In this document: in pieces, positions 7,276-13,874 of the stretch | Position numbering within the stretch: position 1 is the stretch's first letter | How the letters are laid out: the number at the start of each line of letters is the position of its first letter | Source of the DNA: Candidatus Corynebacterium faecipullorum | Lineage (GTDB): Bacteria > Actinomycetota > Actinomycetes > Mycobacteriales > Mycobacteriaceae | Direction: 5' to 3' | DNA length: 14,818 nt | Assembly: GCA_019114925.1 (NCBI GenBank) | Contig: DXEO01000071.1 | Span: 1 to 14,818 of the forward strand | The notes under the pieces: generated by a model | The model's input: the letters and a program-made list of their open reading frames with translations, nothing else | Told to the model about the DNA's origin: nothing | Databases searched by the model: none | Position numbers and translations under genes: made by a program

Positions 7276-8199
7276 TTATTTTTTCCAGCCCTGAGTGATT
7301 TTATGCGTGAATTCTGTCACTGAACCGAATTCCGGACCAAGGGCCACGATCGGCCCATCTGATAGCCCAGCTGTAATCGCCGCGCCGGCCTTCGTCGCCG
7401 TCGGATCCGGGTCCTCCATCACGAACACCGTACCGCCATATGAGGTGGCATTCACCACATTGGCTAAGGGGCTATCTTTCGTCGCCACGATAACCGGTGC
7501 CATCTGCGCATCACGGCGCGCTTGCGCGGGAATCGCCGGCATCCTCTCCTTGCTAAGCTGCTGCGGCAGCGGCTCCCACGCGGCCTTGAGCTCCGTTTTC
7601 GTGGAGGAATCCAACCGCGCGATGTTATCAACCATGCGCTCCCTGTTCATCACTACTTTGGAATCAAAACGAAAAGCGGTGTACTCGCCCAACGCCTTGG
7701 CGTTTCCTGGGTCGTGGATAACCTCGAGTTGCCCGTTCTGGCTAGCCCAGGGGACGTTGCCGATGACGAGAATTTGCTCAACATCAAGGTCGTTGAGCAG
7801 TTGTGAAATCTGCGGGCGGATCGAGGCATCGTAGGTCACCATGGGAACGCGCTGCGACACACTCAACGTCGCCGCCCGCAAGGCCGCAGCATCTGTCTCC
7901 TCCGCCAGGATCAGCGTATTACTCTCCTTGAAGAATAAGCGTGCCGAGTCGATTCCCCAGCGGTCCCCAACAACGGTGACTTCGTTGGCGAATTGCGGAT
8001 CAATGAGCCGCAGGCGGTTTTCCTCACTCGCCCGGACCAGGTCAATTTCTGACTCAGGAAGAGCGGTGATGTCTTGAGTCAAGAGGGGCTCACCGCGTCC
8101 CAGCGATGAGCATCCCACAACCCCCAGCGCGGTCATGCCCAGCAGCACCGCCGTGGACACGACCTTTAGCCCACGTGGACATGGAACCTTAACGAGCAA
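7276..8199 (-). CDS. putative lipoprotein of unknown function
   Basis: The protein starts with a lipoprotein signal: basic residues (LVKVPCPRGLK), a hydrophobic stretch, and the lipobox VVGC followed by SS. It should therefore be lipid-anchored outside the membrane. The mature part (about 275 residues) has no further membrane segment. Alternating segments such as EVTVVGDRWGIDSARLFF, NTLILAEETDAAALRAAT and DLDVEQILVIGNV loosely recall cell-wall-binding repeat 2 folds; this is a resemblance only. The start is uncertain. I chose TTG at 8199 (307 aa) because a GAGGAGGG ribosome-binding site lies 11 nt upstream and the overlap with the upstream DUF262 gene is only 11 bp. The frame stays open to a GTG at 8250 (324 aa), and a GTG at 8223 is also possible. 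I do not recognise a characterised homologue. Confidence 0.75.
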   Translation of the reverse strand: MLVKVPCPRGLKVVSTAVLLGMTALGVVGCSSLGRGEPLLTQDITALPESEIDLVRASEENRLRLIDPQFANEVTVVGDRWGIDSARLFFKESNTLILAEETDAAALRAATLSVSQRVPMVTYDASIRPQISQLLNDLDVEQILVIGNVPWASQNGQLEVIHDPGNAKALGEYTAFRFDSKVVMNRERMVDNIARLDSSTKTELKAAWEPLPQQLSKERMPAIPAQARRDAQMAPVIVATKDSPLANVVNATSYGGTVFVMEDPDPTATKAGAAITAGLSDGPIVALGPEFGSVTEFTHKITQGWKK

Positions 8200-9982
8200 A
8201 GGCCTGCGGCCCCTCCTCGCCACCAGAAAGGTTCGCCTCGTCCACGTCACGCACTACCTTTTTGTTGAGCGCGTATTCAACGATGCCGACGAAGCGCTCG
8301 CGGCGGTCAGCAAAGAACTGGTGCACAGTCTTCGCGGTCAGAAGCTCCGGTTCCAGTTCGTGGGAGGCCAACACGCTATCGAACTCAGCATCCTCCATGA
8401 TCGATTTCGACTGCACGCGCGGCAGGTAGCGCTCGGGCGAATGCCCATCGATGACAACCTCAGTGCGCTTGCCCATCGGAGTGCGGTTCAGCACGGAGTT
8501 AGCCAGCACGCCGCTGACGCCGTGGCGCTCGCACCAGCGAAGCGGGAAGACAGGGAAGAAGCCCGGCTGCAGCTCCTCAAAGCTATGGCGGCTAAACGGA
8601 CGGCCTGTACGCCAGTCCTTCGCGCCACGAGCCATAAGCAAGGCATACAGGCCATGCCACACCCCGTCGTGCTCCCCTACCGACAACAGGCGGGACTCGC
8701 GGAAGGAGGCATCCCGGACGGTCTTTGGAACATCCTCGGTGTCGCCAGCAACCCATGCGGTGACCTCGTCAACGTCGCGCGCTGCACGTAGCTTCACGGC
8801 GGAGGAGCCGTAGAGCTCACCAAAGACGCCGCTCCAGAACCACTGATTGAGGCGGTCCCAGGCTTCCTGGCTCGACAGCACGCCCTTCTTCTCAGCCAGA
8901 CGCGCCAAAATGACCGCTAGCGGAATGATCTGCTCGGAATAAGGAACCTGGTCAGGGGAAAGTATGCAACGCTCAGCCAGGTACTCGGCGACTTCGCGGA
9001 AAGTAATCACTAGGGTCTGCGAAGCCTTGCGGTATTCGGCGAGCGAGAGCTGCAGGATGTCCTCGCGCTGGCCGCCGGCATTGCCCTTCTCCCCTGACAC
9101 CAGCAGTGATACTGCCGAGAGGAATTCATTGCGGCCGATGCCGTCGAGCGCTGGGAAGGCACGCAGCTGCTTTTCGACGCCTGCCCAATCCTCCGCCAAA
9201 TGGAAGTCCGGGTCCTCAGAGGCAAAGACTGCAGTGAGGAGATCGAAGACATCCATCTGTAGACCAGCCGAGTTCGCCTGGGCAAAGATGGAGCCGATCC
9301 CCGGGCTGGCCGTCTCGCGGGAAAGGCGAATCATCGGCACCGTGTAGCCGGACAGCGGGCGCAGAATTCGGTTATTGAAGGCAGCGACGACATCGCGGGT
9401 GGCGCCATCATTGGCAGCGGCGAGCTCGAAGAGCATGCTGGTGCCTTCCTCACTTAGCAGCGCGGAAACAGGAATGCAGCATGCCTGCACGGCGGCCTCG
9501 CGGCTGTCCAGAGGAACATCGATATCCGGCGCGAAGTGGGAACGCAGCTCGCCGTGCTGGTTGATGGCAAAGACCGCCTCATCCGGCATGACGTCTTCAG
9601 AGGTAGCTTTGCGCAGGTCTACGAAGTACTTCCGGGAGACCTTCTTGGAGCGGAAATCGGTGGTATCGACAAAGCCCTCACCACGGAAGCAGTGGTACAG
9701 CGTGGTCAACCTCTGTTGACCATCGAGCAGCAGCAGGCCCGGGTTTACCCCGGTATTGGGCGCACCCGCGAGCGGCCGCGGTCGAAAGCGCATGGCCTCG
9801 TTGCGGGTATCCAAGGCCATGAACGCGCCGAGTGGGTAGCCGCGCAGCACAGTGACGATCAGCGATCTGATACGGTCCTCGTCCCAGGCATAAGAGCGCT
9901 GGAAATCTGGAAGCTGAATATCACCGCGATCGATGCGTGCGAAGAGGTCATTAAGGTCATAGCTTGGCGTAGAGAAACCCAT
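8189..9982 (-). CDS. DUF262 (GmrSD N-domain-like) protein
   Basis: A 597-residue protein with the DUF262 signature. It shows QLPDFQRSYAWDEDRI (23-38), a ParB/Srx-like nucleotide-binding segment, GYPLGAFMAL (48-57), the hallmark DGQQRLTTL (87-95), IFAQANSAGLQMDVFDLLTA (232-251), and FWSGVFGELYGSS (382-394). The C-terminal third contains an LNRTP...SPERYL segment seen in long actinobacterial DUF262 proteins. I do not see the HNH-like DUF1524 nuclease motif of full GmrD. DUF262 proteins include type IV restriction enzymes against modified phage DNA and other defence-linked proteins, but many are untested, so defence is an inference. The ATG lacks a good ribosome-binding site. A TAGGCT box ends 7 nt before it and tandem 11-bp repeats lie just upstream. 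The lipoprotein gene overlaps its 3' end. Confidence 0.88.
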   Translation of the reverse strand: MGFSTPSYDLNDLFARIDRGDIQLPDFQRSYAWDEDRIRSLIVTVLRGYPLGAFMALDTRNEAMRFRPRPLAGAPNTGVNPGLLLLDGQQRLTTLYHCFRGEGFVDTTDFRSKKVSRKYFVDLRKATSEDVMPDEAVFAINQHGELRSHFAPDIDVPLDSREAAVQACCIPVSALLSEEGTSMLFELAAANDGATRDVVAAFNNRILRPLSGYTVPMIRLSRETASPGIGSIFAQANSAGLQMDVFDLLTAVFASEDPDFHLAEDWAGVEKQLRAFPALDGIGRNEFLSAVSLLVSGEKGNAGGQREDILQLSLAEYRKASQTLVITFREVAEYLAERCILSPDQVPYSEQIIPLAVILARLAEKKGVLSSQEAWDRLNQWFWSGVFGELYGSSAVKLRAARDVDEVTAWVAGDTEDVPKTVRDASFRESRLLSVGEHDGVWHGLYALLMARGAKDWRTGRPFSRHSFEELQPGFFPVFPLRWCERHGVSGVLANSVLNRTPMGKRTEVVIDGHSPERYLPRVQSKSIMEDAEFDSVLASHELEPELLTAKTVHQFFADRRERFVGIVEYALNKKVVRDVDEANLSGGEEGPQAFAR

Positions 9983-10001
9983 GGCTTCGAGCCTACCGCC
10001 A

Positions 10002-10032
10002 TATGTGGGAACGTGCCCGTTTATGTGCGAAC
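10002..10032 (-). promoter_or_regulatory. tandem 11-bp direct repeats, candidate operator of the DUF262 gene
   Basis: On the minus strand GTTCGCACATA (10032-10022) and GTTCCCACATA (10012-10002) match at 10 of 11 positions. They begin exactly 20 bp apart, about two helical turns. They sit between the ilvC terminator and the DUF262 start codon, where the promoter must be. A dimeric or cooperative regulator is an inference; I do not recognise the motif. Confidence 0.45.
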
Positions 10033-10041
10033 ATCACAAAA

Positions 10042-10082
10042 CTAAAGAATCCCGCTGACCAGTGGCCAACGGGATTCTTTAG
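10042..10082 (-). terminator. strong intrinsic terminator of ilvC / ilvBNC
   Basis: A perfect 13-bp inverted repeat (10042-10054 and 10070-10082) starts 12 bp after the ilvC stop. The 15-nt centre can pair further (UUGGCC with GGUCAG, including two G-U pairs), giving a stem of about 19 bp with a 3-nt loop. On the minus strand it is followed by TTTTG. It should insulate the downstream DUF262 gene from ilvBNC transcription. Confidence 0.92.
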
Positions 10083-10094
10083 ATGGAGCGAAGT

Positions 10095-11108
10095 TTATGC
10101 AGTTGCGTCTAGCGGGTTCTTGACCCAGCTCATGAGATCGCGCAGCTGGGAGCCAGTCTGCTCGATCGGGTGGGAGTTCACCTTGGCGCGCAGTTCCTCG
10201 AGCTCCTTGTTGCCACCCTCAACGTTGGCAACGAGGCGCTTGACAAAAGTGCCATCCTGAATGTCGGTGAGGACTTCCTTCATGCGCTCCTTCACGGAAG
10301 CGTCGATGACGCGCGGTCCGGAAAGGTAGCCGCCGAACTCTGCGGTGTCGGAGCAGGAGTAGTTCATGTTCTTGATGCCACCCTCAACGATGAGATCAAC
10401 GATGAGCTTCAGCTCGTGGCAGACCTCAAAGTAGGCCATCTCCGGCTCGTAGCCAGCCTCGGTAAGGACCTCGAAGCCGTTCATGATCAGGTACTCCACG
10501 CCACCACACAGGACGGCCTGCTCACCGAAGAGATCGGTTTCAGTCTCATCCTTGAAGGTGGTCGGGATAACGCCGGCGCGGGCACCGCCGATGGCTGCGG
10601 CATAGGACAGGGTCAGTTCGCGTCCCTCGCCCTTCGGATCCTGCTCCGTGGCAATCAGGCAAGGAACGCCCTTGCCGTCAACGAACTGGCGGCGAACCAG
10701 GTGACCCGGACCCTTCGGAGCGACCATACCGATGGTGATATTCTCCGCCGGCTTGATCAGACCGAAATGGATGTTGAGGCCGTGGCCGAAGAACAGTGCG
10801 TTGCCGTCCTCCAGATTCGGCTCGATGTCCTCGGTGAAGATAGCAGCCTGAGAGGTATCCGGCGCCAGCAGCATGATGACATCGGCCCACTTGGCAGCCT
10901 CAGCATTGTTAAGAACCTTGAAGCCAGCCTCTTCCGCCTTCTCGCGGGACTTGGAGCCTTCGCGCAGGCCGATGGCGACCTCAACGCCGGAGTCACGCAG
11001 GTTCATTGCGTGGGCGTGGCCCTGGGAGCCGTAGCCAATGATGGCCACCTTGCGGCCCTGGATGATGGTCAGGTCTGCATCGGAATCGTACAGAGTCTCA
11101 ATAGCCAT
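10095..11108 (-). CDS. ilvC: ketol-acid reductoisomerase
   Basis: NADPH-dependent, magnesium-dependent isomerisation and reduction of 2-acetolactate and 2-aceto-2-hydroxybutyrate, the second common step of valine, leucine and isoleucine synthesis. The 337-residue class I (short) enzyme has the Rossmann motif GYGSQG at 25-30, His109 in FFGHGLNIHF, and metal ligands Asp192 and Glu196 in TDLFGEQAVLCGG. The frame is open to 11144, but the ATG at 11108 gives the conserved MAIETLYDSDADL start. It has an AAAAGGAA ribosome-binding site about 10 nt upstream. It follows ilvN after 111 bp, a gap large enough for an internal promoter, as known for C. glutamicum ilvC. A strong hairpin terminator follows it. 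Confidence 0.97.
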   Translation of the reverse strand: MAIETLYDSDADLTIIQGRKVAIIGYGSQGHAHAMNLRDSGVEVAIGLREGSKSREKAEEAGFKVLNNAEAAKWADVIMLLAPDTSQAAIFTEDIEPNLEDGNALFFGHGLNIHFGLIKPAENITIGMVAPKGPGHLVRRQFVDGKGVPCLIATEQDPKGEGRELTLSYAAAIGGARAGVIPTTFKDETETDLFGEQAVLCGGVEYLIMNGFEVLTEAGYEPEMAYFEVCHELKLIVDLIVEGGIKNMNYSCSDTAEFGGYLSGPRVIDASVKERMKEVLTDIQDGTFVKRLVANVEGGNKELEELRAKVNSHPIEQTGSQLRDLMSWVKNPLDATA

Positions 11109-11142
11109 GTTTGATGTTCCTTTTCTCTTTGGGTTCGTGAGC

Positions 11143-11159
11143 ACTACTCATCCAGTAGT
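11143..11159 (-). repeat. small hairpin in the ilvC leader
   Basis: ACTACT, a 5-nt loop and AGTAGT form a 6-bp stem in the transcript ahead of ilvC, about 35 nt before the start codon. It has no U-run, so it is not a terminator. It could mark an mRNA processing or stability element. Confidence 0.3.
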
Positions 11160-11175
11160 AACTCTGCCTATTGAA

Positions 11176-11205
11176 TTTGTATCACACTTTGGGACAGTCT
11201 GCCCA
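11176..11205 (-). promoter_or_regulatory. ilvC: candidate internal promoter of ilvC
   Basis: TGGGCA (11205-11200), 18 bp, then TACAAA (11181-11176) on the minus strand resemble a weak -35/-10 pair in the ilvN-ilvC gap. C. glutamicum has a separate ilvC transcript, which supports looking here. Both hexamers are imperfect. Confidence 0.35.
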
Positions 11206-11219
11206 CATTGTGAGATTTT

Positions 11220-11735
11220 TTATTTGCTCGGTGCCATCGCCTTTGGGCCACGACCCAGCGCGACATTTCCGGACTGCACCAGTTCGCGGATGCCGAAGGG
11301 CTCGAGGACGTCGAGAAGCGCCTGCAGCTTGCCCGGAGTACCGGTGGCCTCCACCACCACGGACTCGGGCGAGACGTCCACGATGCGGGCACGGAAAATG
11401 TTCACCGCGTCGACCACCTGGGGGCGGTTCGAGTTATCAGCGGCAACCTTGACCAGCATGATGGCGCGGGCAATGGTGTTTTCCTCTTCCAGCTCCACCA
11501 CCTTGAGCACCGGAACAATCTTGTTGAGTTGCTTCGTCACCTGCTCGATGACGACCTCGGAGGCGTCCACAACGATGGTCAAGCGGTTGATCCCCTCGGT
11601 TTCGGTACGTGCGGAAACCAGCGAGATGAGGTTATAACCGCGGCGGGTGAACATACCGGTCACGCGGGAAATGATGCCCTCAATATCCTGGACGCGCACA
11701 GACAGGATGTGGCGAGTGATGTCGTCTTTAGCCAT
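11220..11735 (-). CDS. ilvN: acetolactate synthase, small regulatory subunit
   Basis: The regulatory subunit that activates IlvB and confers valine feedback inhibition. The 171 residues are the usual length for corynebacteria. An N-terminal ACT domain spans about 7-80 (HILSVRVQDIEGIISRVTGMF, then RRGYNLISLVSARTE). The C-terminal ALS small-subunit domain covers the rest (AIMLVKVAADNSNRPQVVDAVNIFRARIVDVS). The ATG lies 5 bp after the ilvB stop. Its GGAGG ribosome-binding site is inside the end of ilvB, so the two subunits are very probably translationally coupled. Confidence 0.97.
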   Translation of the reverse strand: MAKDDITRHILSVRVQDIEGIISRVTGMFTRRGYNLISLVSARTETEGINRLTIVVDASEVVIEQVTKQLNKIVPVLKVVELEEENTIARAIMLVKVAADNSNRPQVVDAVNIFRARIVDVSPESVVVEATGTPGKLQALLDVLEPFGIRELVQSGNVALGRGPKAMAPSK

Positions 11736-11740
11736 TGTTC

Positions 11741-13561
11741 TTAGGCCTCCTCGAGGGATTCGTGGATGTCGGCCGGATCCTCGGCCGCGGACTCATTTTC
11801 ATCAAACAGCGGGCGCAGGCCCAGGGCGTACTGGATTTCCTCATTGGAGGCACCGCCGCCGATCATCGGCCACACCTGGGCGTCTTGGCCCACGATGAAG
11901 TCAATGACTACTGGGCGGTCATTGATTGAGCGCGCACGTTCGATCGCGGGGCCAATCTCTTCCGCCGTGGTGACACGAATGGATTCGCAGCCCAGGGCCT
12001 CGCTGAGCTTGACGAAGTCCGGCACATACTCGTCACACTCACGCAGCTTGGTTTGGGAGTACTTGTTCTCATAGAAAAGCGTCTGCCACTGGCGCACCAT
12101 GCCCAGGTTGCCGTTATTAATAACAGCCACCTTGATGGGAAACCCTTCCACCGCGGCGGTGGTGAGCTCCTGGTTGGTCATCTGGAAGCAGCCATCACCG
12201 TCGATTGCCCAGACCTCTCGCTCCGGGCAGGCAGCCTTAGCGCCGAGCGCTGCGGGCACTGCGTAGCCCATCGTGCCGGCGCCACCGGAGTTGATCCAGC
12301 TGCGCGGGTGCTCGAAGTCAAGGAACTGTGCCGACCACATCTGGTGCTGGCCCACACCCGCACAGTAGATGGCCTCCGGGCCCACGATTGCGCTGAGCTG
12401 CTGGATAACCTCCTGCGGGTTGAGCAGGCCGTCTGCTGTCGGCTCGAAACCGCGCGGGTAGCGGCGCTGCAAATCTCCCAGGTATTCCATCCAGTCACCG
12501 ATGTGCGGGACATCCAGCTCCGCATCATTGGCATAAGCCTTGGTCAGGCGCAGCAGCACCTCGCGAGCATCGCCCACGATAGGGACAGCGACCTCACGGA
12601 TCTTGCCGATCTCGGCCGGGTCAATGTCAGCGTGGATGACCTCAGCGTGGGGAGCGAAGGTATCGGTATCACCGGTCACGCGGTCATCGAAGCGCGCACC
12701 CACGGCGATAATAAGATCCGCGCGCTGCAGCGCAGCCACCGCCGGCACCGTGCCGTGCATGCCGGGCATACCCATGTGCTGCGGGTGCTTATCCGGGAAG
12801 GCACCGAGAGCCATAAGCGTGGTTACCACCGGGATTCCGGTCAACTCAGCAAACTCACGCAGCTCGCGGGAGGCCCCCGCCTTGATAACGCCACCACCAA
12901 CGTAGAGCACCGGACGCTCCGCGCGCGCAATGCGCTGAACAGCCTGCGTGATCTGGCGCGGGTGCGGGGTCGTAGTGGGCTTGTAGCCGGGCAAATCCGG
13001 CATAACCGGACCCGCGTACTTCATAAGCGCGTTCTGCACGTCCTTCGGAATATCCACGAGAACCGGACCCGGACGGCCACTCGACGCCAGGTGGAAAGCT
13101 GCCGCGATGGCACCGGGAATATCTTCGGCCTTGGTGACGATGAAGTTGTGCTTCGTAATCGGCATGGTCACGCCGCGGATATCAGCCTCTTGGAAGGCGT
13201 CGGTGCCCAGCAACGAACTGCCAACCTGCCCGGTAATAGCCACGACGGGCACGGAGTCCAGGTTGGCATCCGCCAGCGGGGTCACCAGGTTGGTAGCACC
13301 TGGACCGGAGGTAGCAATCATGACGCCAACCTTTCCGGATGCCTGCGCATAGCCTTCTGCTGCATGGCCAGCTCCCTGCTCGTGGCGGGTGAGCACGTGG
13401 CGCAGCTTCGTGGATTCAAAGAGGGCGTCGTACAGCGGAAGCACGGCGCCGCCCGGAATGCCGAACACCAGCTCGGTGCCCAAATCTTCAAGGGTGCGGA
13501 CAATGGCGTGTGCGCCCGTGATGCGCTCGGGCGCCCGCTGTGACGGTGTGGAAGCTGTCAC
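11741..13561 (-). CDS. ilvB: acetolactate synthase, large catalytic subunit
   Basis: ThDP-dependent condensation of two pyruvates, or pyruvate with 2-oxobutyrate, the first common step of branched-chain amino-acid synthesis. The 606-residue protein shows the catalytic Glu61 (RHEQGAGHAAEGYA), the TSGPGATN segment (84-91), the VGARFDDRVTG region of the central domain (287-297), and the ThDP-binding GDG...NN motif (455-457 and 482-483). The start is GTG at 13561. An AAAGGAG ribosome-binding site lies about 10 nt upstream, and an in-frame TAA at 13579-13577 excludes any longer form. It is the first structural gene after the leader-peptide attenuator and forms an operon with ilvN and ilvC. Confidence 0.97.
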   Translation of the reverse strand: MTASTPSQRAPERITGAHAIVRTLEDLGTELVFGIPGGAVLPLYDALFESTKLRHVLTRHEQGAGHAAEGYAQASGKVGVMIATSGPGATNLVTPLADANLDSVPVVAITGQVGSSLLGTDAFQEADIRGVTMPITKHNFIVTKAEDIPGAIAAAFHLASSGRPGPVLVDIPKDVQNALMKYAGPVMPDLPGYKPTTTPHPRQITQAVQRIARAERPVLYVGGGVIKAGASRELREFAELTGIPVVTTLMALGAFPDKHPQHMGMPGMHGTVPAVAALQRADLIIAVGARFDDRVTGDTDTFAPHAEVIHADIDPAEIGKIREVAVPIVGDAREVLLRLTKAYANDAELDVPHIGDWMEYLGDLQRRYPRGFEPTADGLLNPQEVIQQLSAIVGPEAIYCAGVGQHQMWSAQFLDFEHPRSWINSGGAGTMGYAVPAALGAKAACPEREVWAIDGDGCFQMTNQELTTAAVEGFPIKVAVINNGNLGMVRQWQTLFYENKYSQTKLRECDEYVPDFVKLSEALGCESIRVTTAEEIGPAIERARSINDRPVVIDFIVGQDAQVWPMIGGGASNEEIQYALGLRPLFDENESAAEDPADIHESLEEA

Positions 13562-13605
13562 GGTTGATGTGCTCCTTTAGTGGGGATGGATATCGGAGAG
13601 ATCAT

Positions 13606-13657
13606 CCAACAAATAACGCCCCCGCTTTCCTTCCTAGGTGTGAAGGTAACGGGGGCG
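13606..13657 (-). terminator. attenuator terminator of the ilvBNC leader
   Basis: In the leader RNA, CGCCCCCG (13657-13650) pairs perfectly with CGGGGGCG (13624-13617). A second stem, CCTTC with GAAGG, stacks inside it around an 8-nt loop. A U-rich tail (TTATTTGTT) follows directly. The hairpin lies between the leader-peptide stop codon and the ilvB ribosome-binding site, the position required for transcription attenuation. Confidence 0.88.
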
Positions 13658-13675
13658 CATGCTGGTCGACGTCAC

Positions 13676-13701
13676 TAGCGGACTCGCTACGGCTCGCGCC
13701 G
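13676..13701 (-). promoter_or_regulatory. two adjacent small hairpins at the end of the leader-peptide ORF
   Basis: CGGC-GCGA-GCCG (13701-13690) is a 4-bp stem with a GNRA-type tetraloop. It is followed without a gap by TAGCG-AGTC-CGCTA (13689-13676), a 5-bp stem that contains the leader stop codon. They could be the pause or protector structures that compete with an antiterminator. The first overlaps the only G-rich segment able to pair with the terminator's left arm. Confidence 0.4.
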
Positions 13702-13740
13702 CCCGGGTACTACTACGAGGTGAAGTCGAATAATGATCAT
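13687..13740 (-). CDS. ilvBNC leader peptide (attenuation)
   Basis: A 17-codon ORF, MIIIRLHLVVVPGRREP, from ATG at 13740 to TAG at 13689-13687. Eight of its first 11 residues are the branched-chain amino acids controlled by the operon: Ile2-4, Leu6, Leu8 and Val9-11. This composition is the signature of an attenuator leader. C. glutamicum ilvBNC is known to be controlled by a similar short Ile/Leu/Val-rich leader peptide. The ORF lies 126 bp upstream of ilvB, and a terminator hairpin with a U-rich tail stands between them. Ribosome stalling at the Ile, Leu or Val codons when charged tRNA is scarce should prevent the terminator from forming. No Shine-Dalgarno is seen. A TACAGT box ends 7 nt before the ATG, so the transcript may start at the ATG itself. 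Confidence 0.88.
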   Translation of the reverse strand: MIIIRLHLVVVPGRREP

Positions 13741-13747
13741 GAGTTAA

Positions 13748-13753
13748 ACTGTA
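13748..13753 (-). promoter_or_regulatory. candidate -10 box of the ilvBNC promoter
   Basis: TACAGT on the minus strand fits TAnnnT. Seven nucleotides separate it from the A of the leader-peptide ATG, which suggests a leaderless start. The -35 region (about 13771-13776) has no recognisable hexamer. Confidence 0.5.
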
Positions 13754-13860
13754 CACTGATAGAAACGCCACCGCAGGCTTTACCCCCATTTTTGGGATCT
13801 ATTTCTCATTTAGCGAGATTCCACAGGTGGGGCGGTTCGCCACCACGCCACACTGTCAAT
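13754..13860. promoter_or_regulatory. divergent control region between ilvBNC and the PH-domain/ilvD genes
   Basis: This gene-free stretch separates the two divergent transcription units. It contains CCAC-AG-GTGG (13821-13830), and overlapping it a hairpin GTGGGGCG-GTT-CGCC-A-CCAC (13827-13846, one bulged A). The element could be an operator serving either side. Nothing else is recognised here. Confidence 0.3.
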
Positions 13861-13866
13861 TACGAT
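13861..13866 (+). promoter_or_regulatory. candidate -10 box of the PH-domain gene / ilvD
   Basis: TACGAT fits TAnnnT and ends 8 nt before the ATG at 13875, consistent with a leaderless or near-leaderless transcript. No Shine-Dalgarno precedes the ATG. The -35 region is not convincing. Confidence 0.4.
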
Positions 13867-13874
13867 GACCCATT

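Noticed and set aside
10009..10024. GAAC...GTTT near the DUF262 start, considered as a LexA SOS box
   Set aside because: The half-sites are 6 bp apart instead of 4 and the second half is imperfect, so it does not fit the GAAC-N4-GTTC box.
10170..11114. 314-codon open frame on the + strand opposite ilvC
   Set aside because: It is an antisense shadow of a clearly recognised IlvC. Its translation has no recognisable motifs.
12053..13543. 496-codon open frame on the + strand opposite ilvB
   Set aside because: It mirrors the ilvB coding frame in GC-rich DNA, has no family motif and no ribosome-binding site. The ilvB protein fully explains the region.
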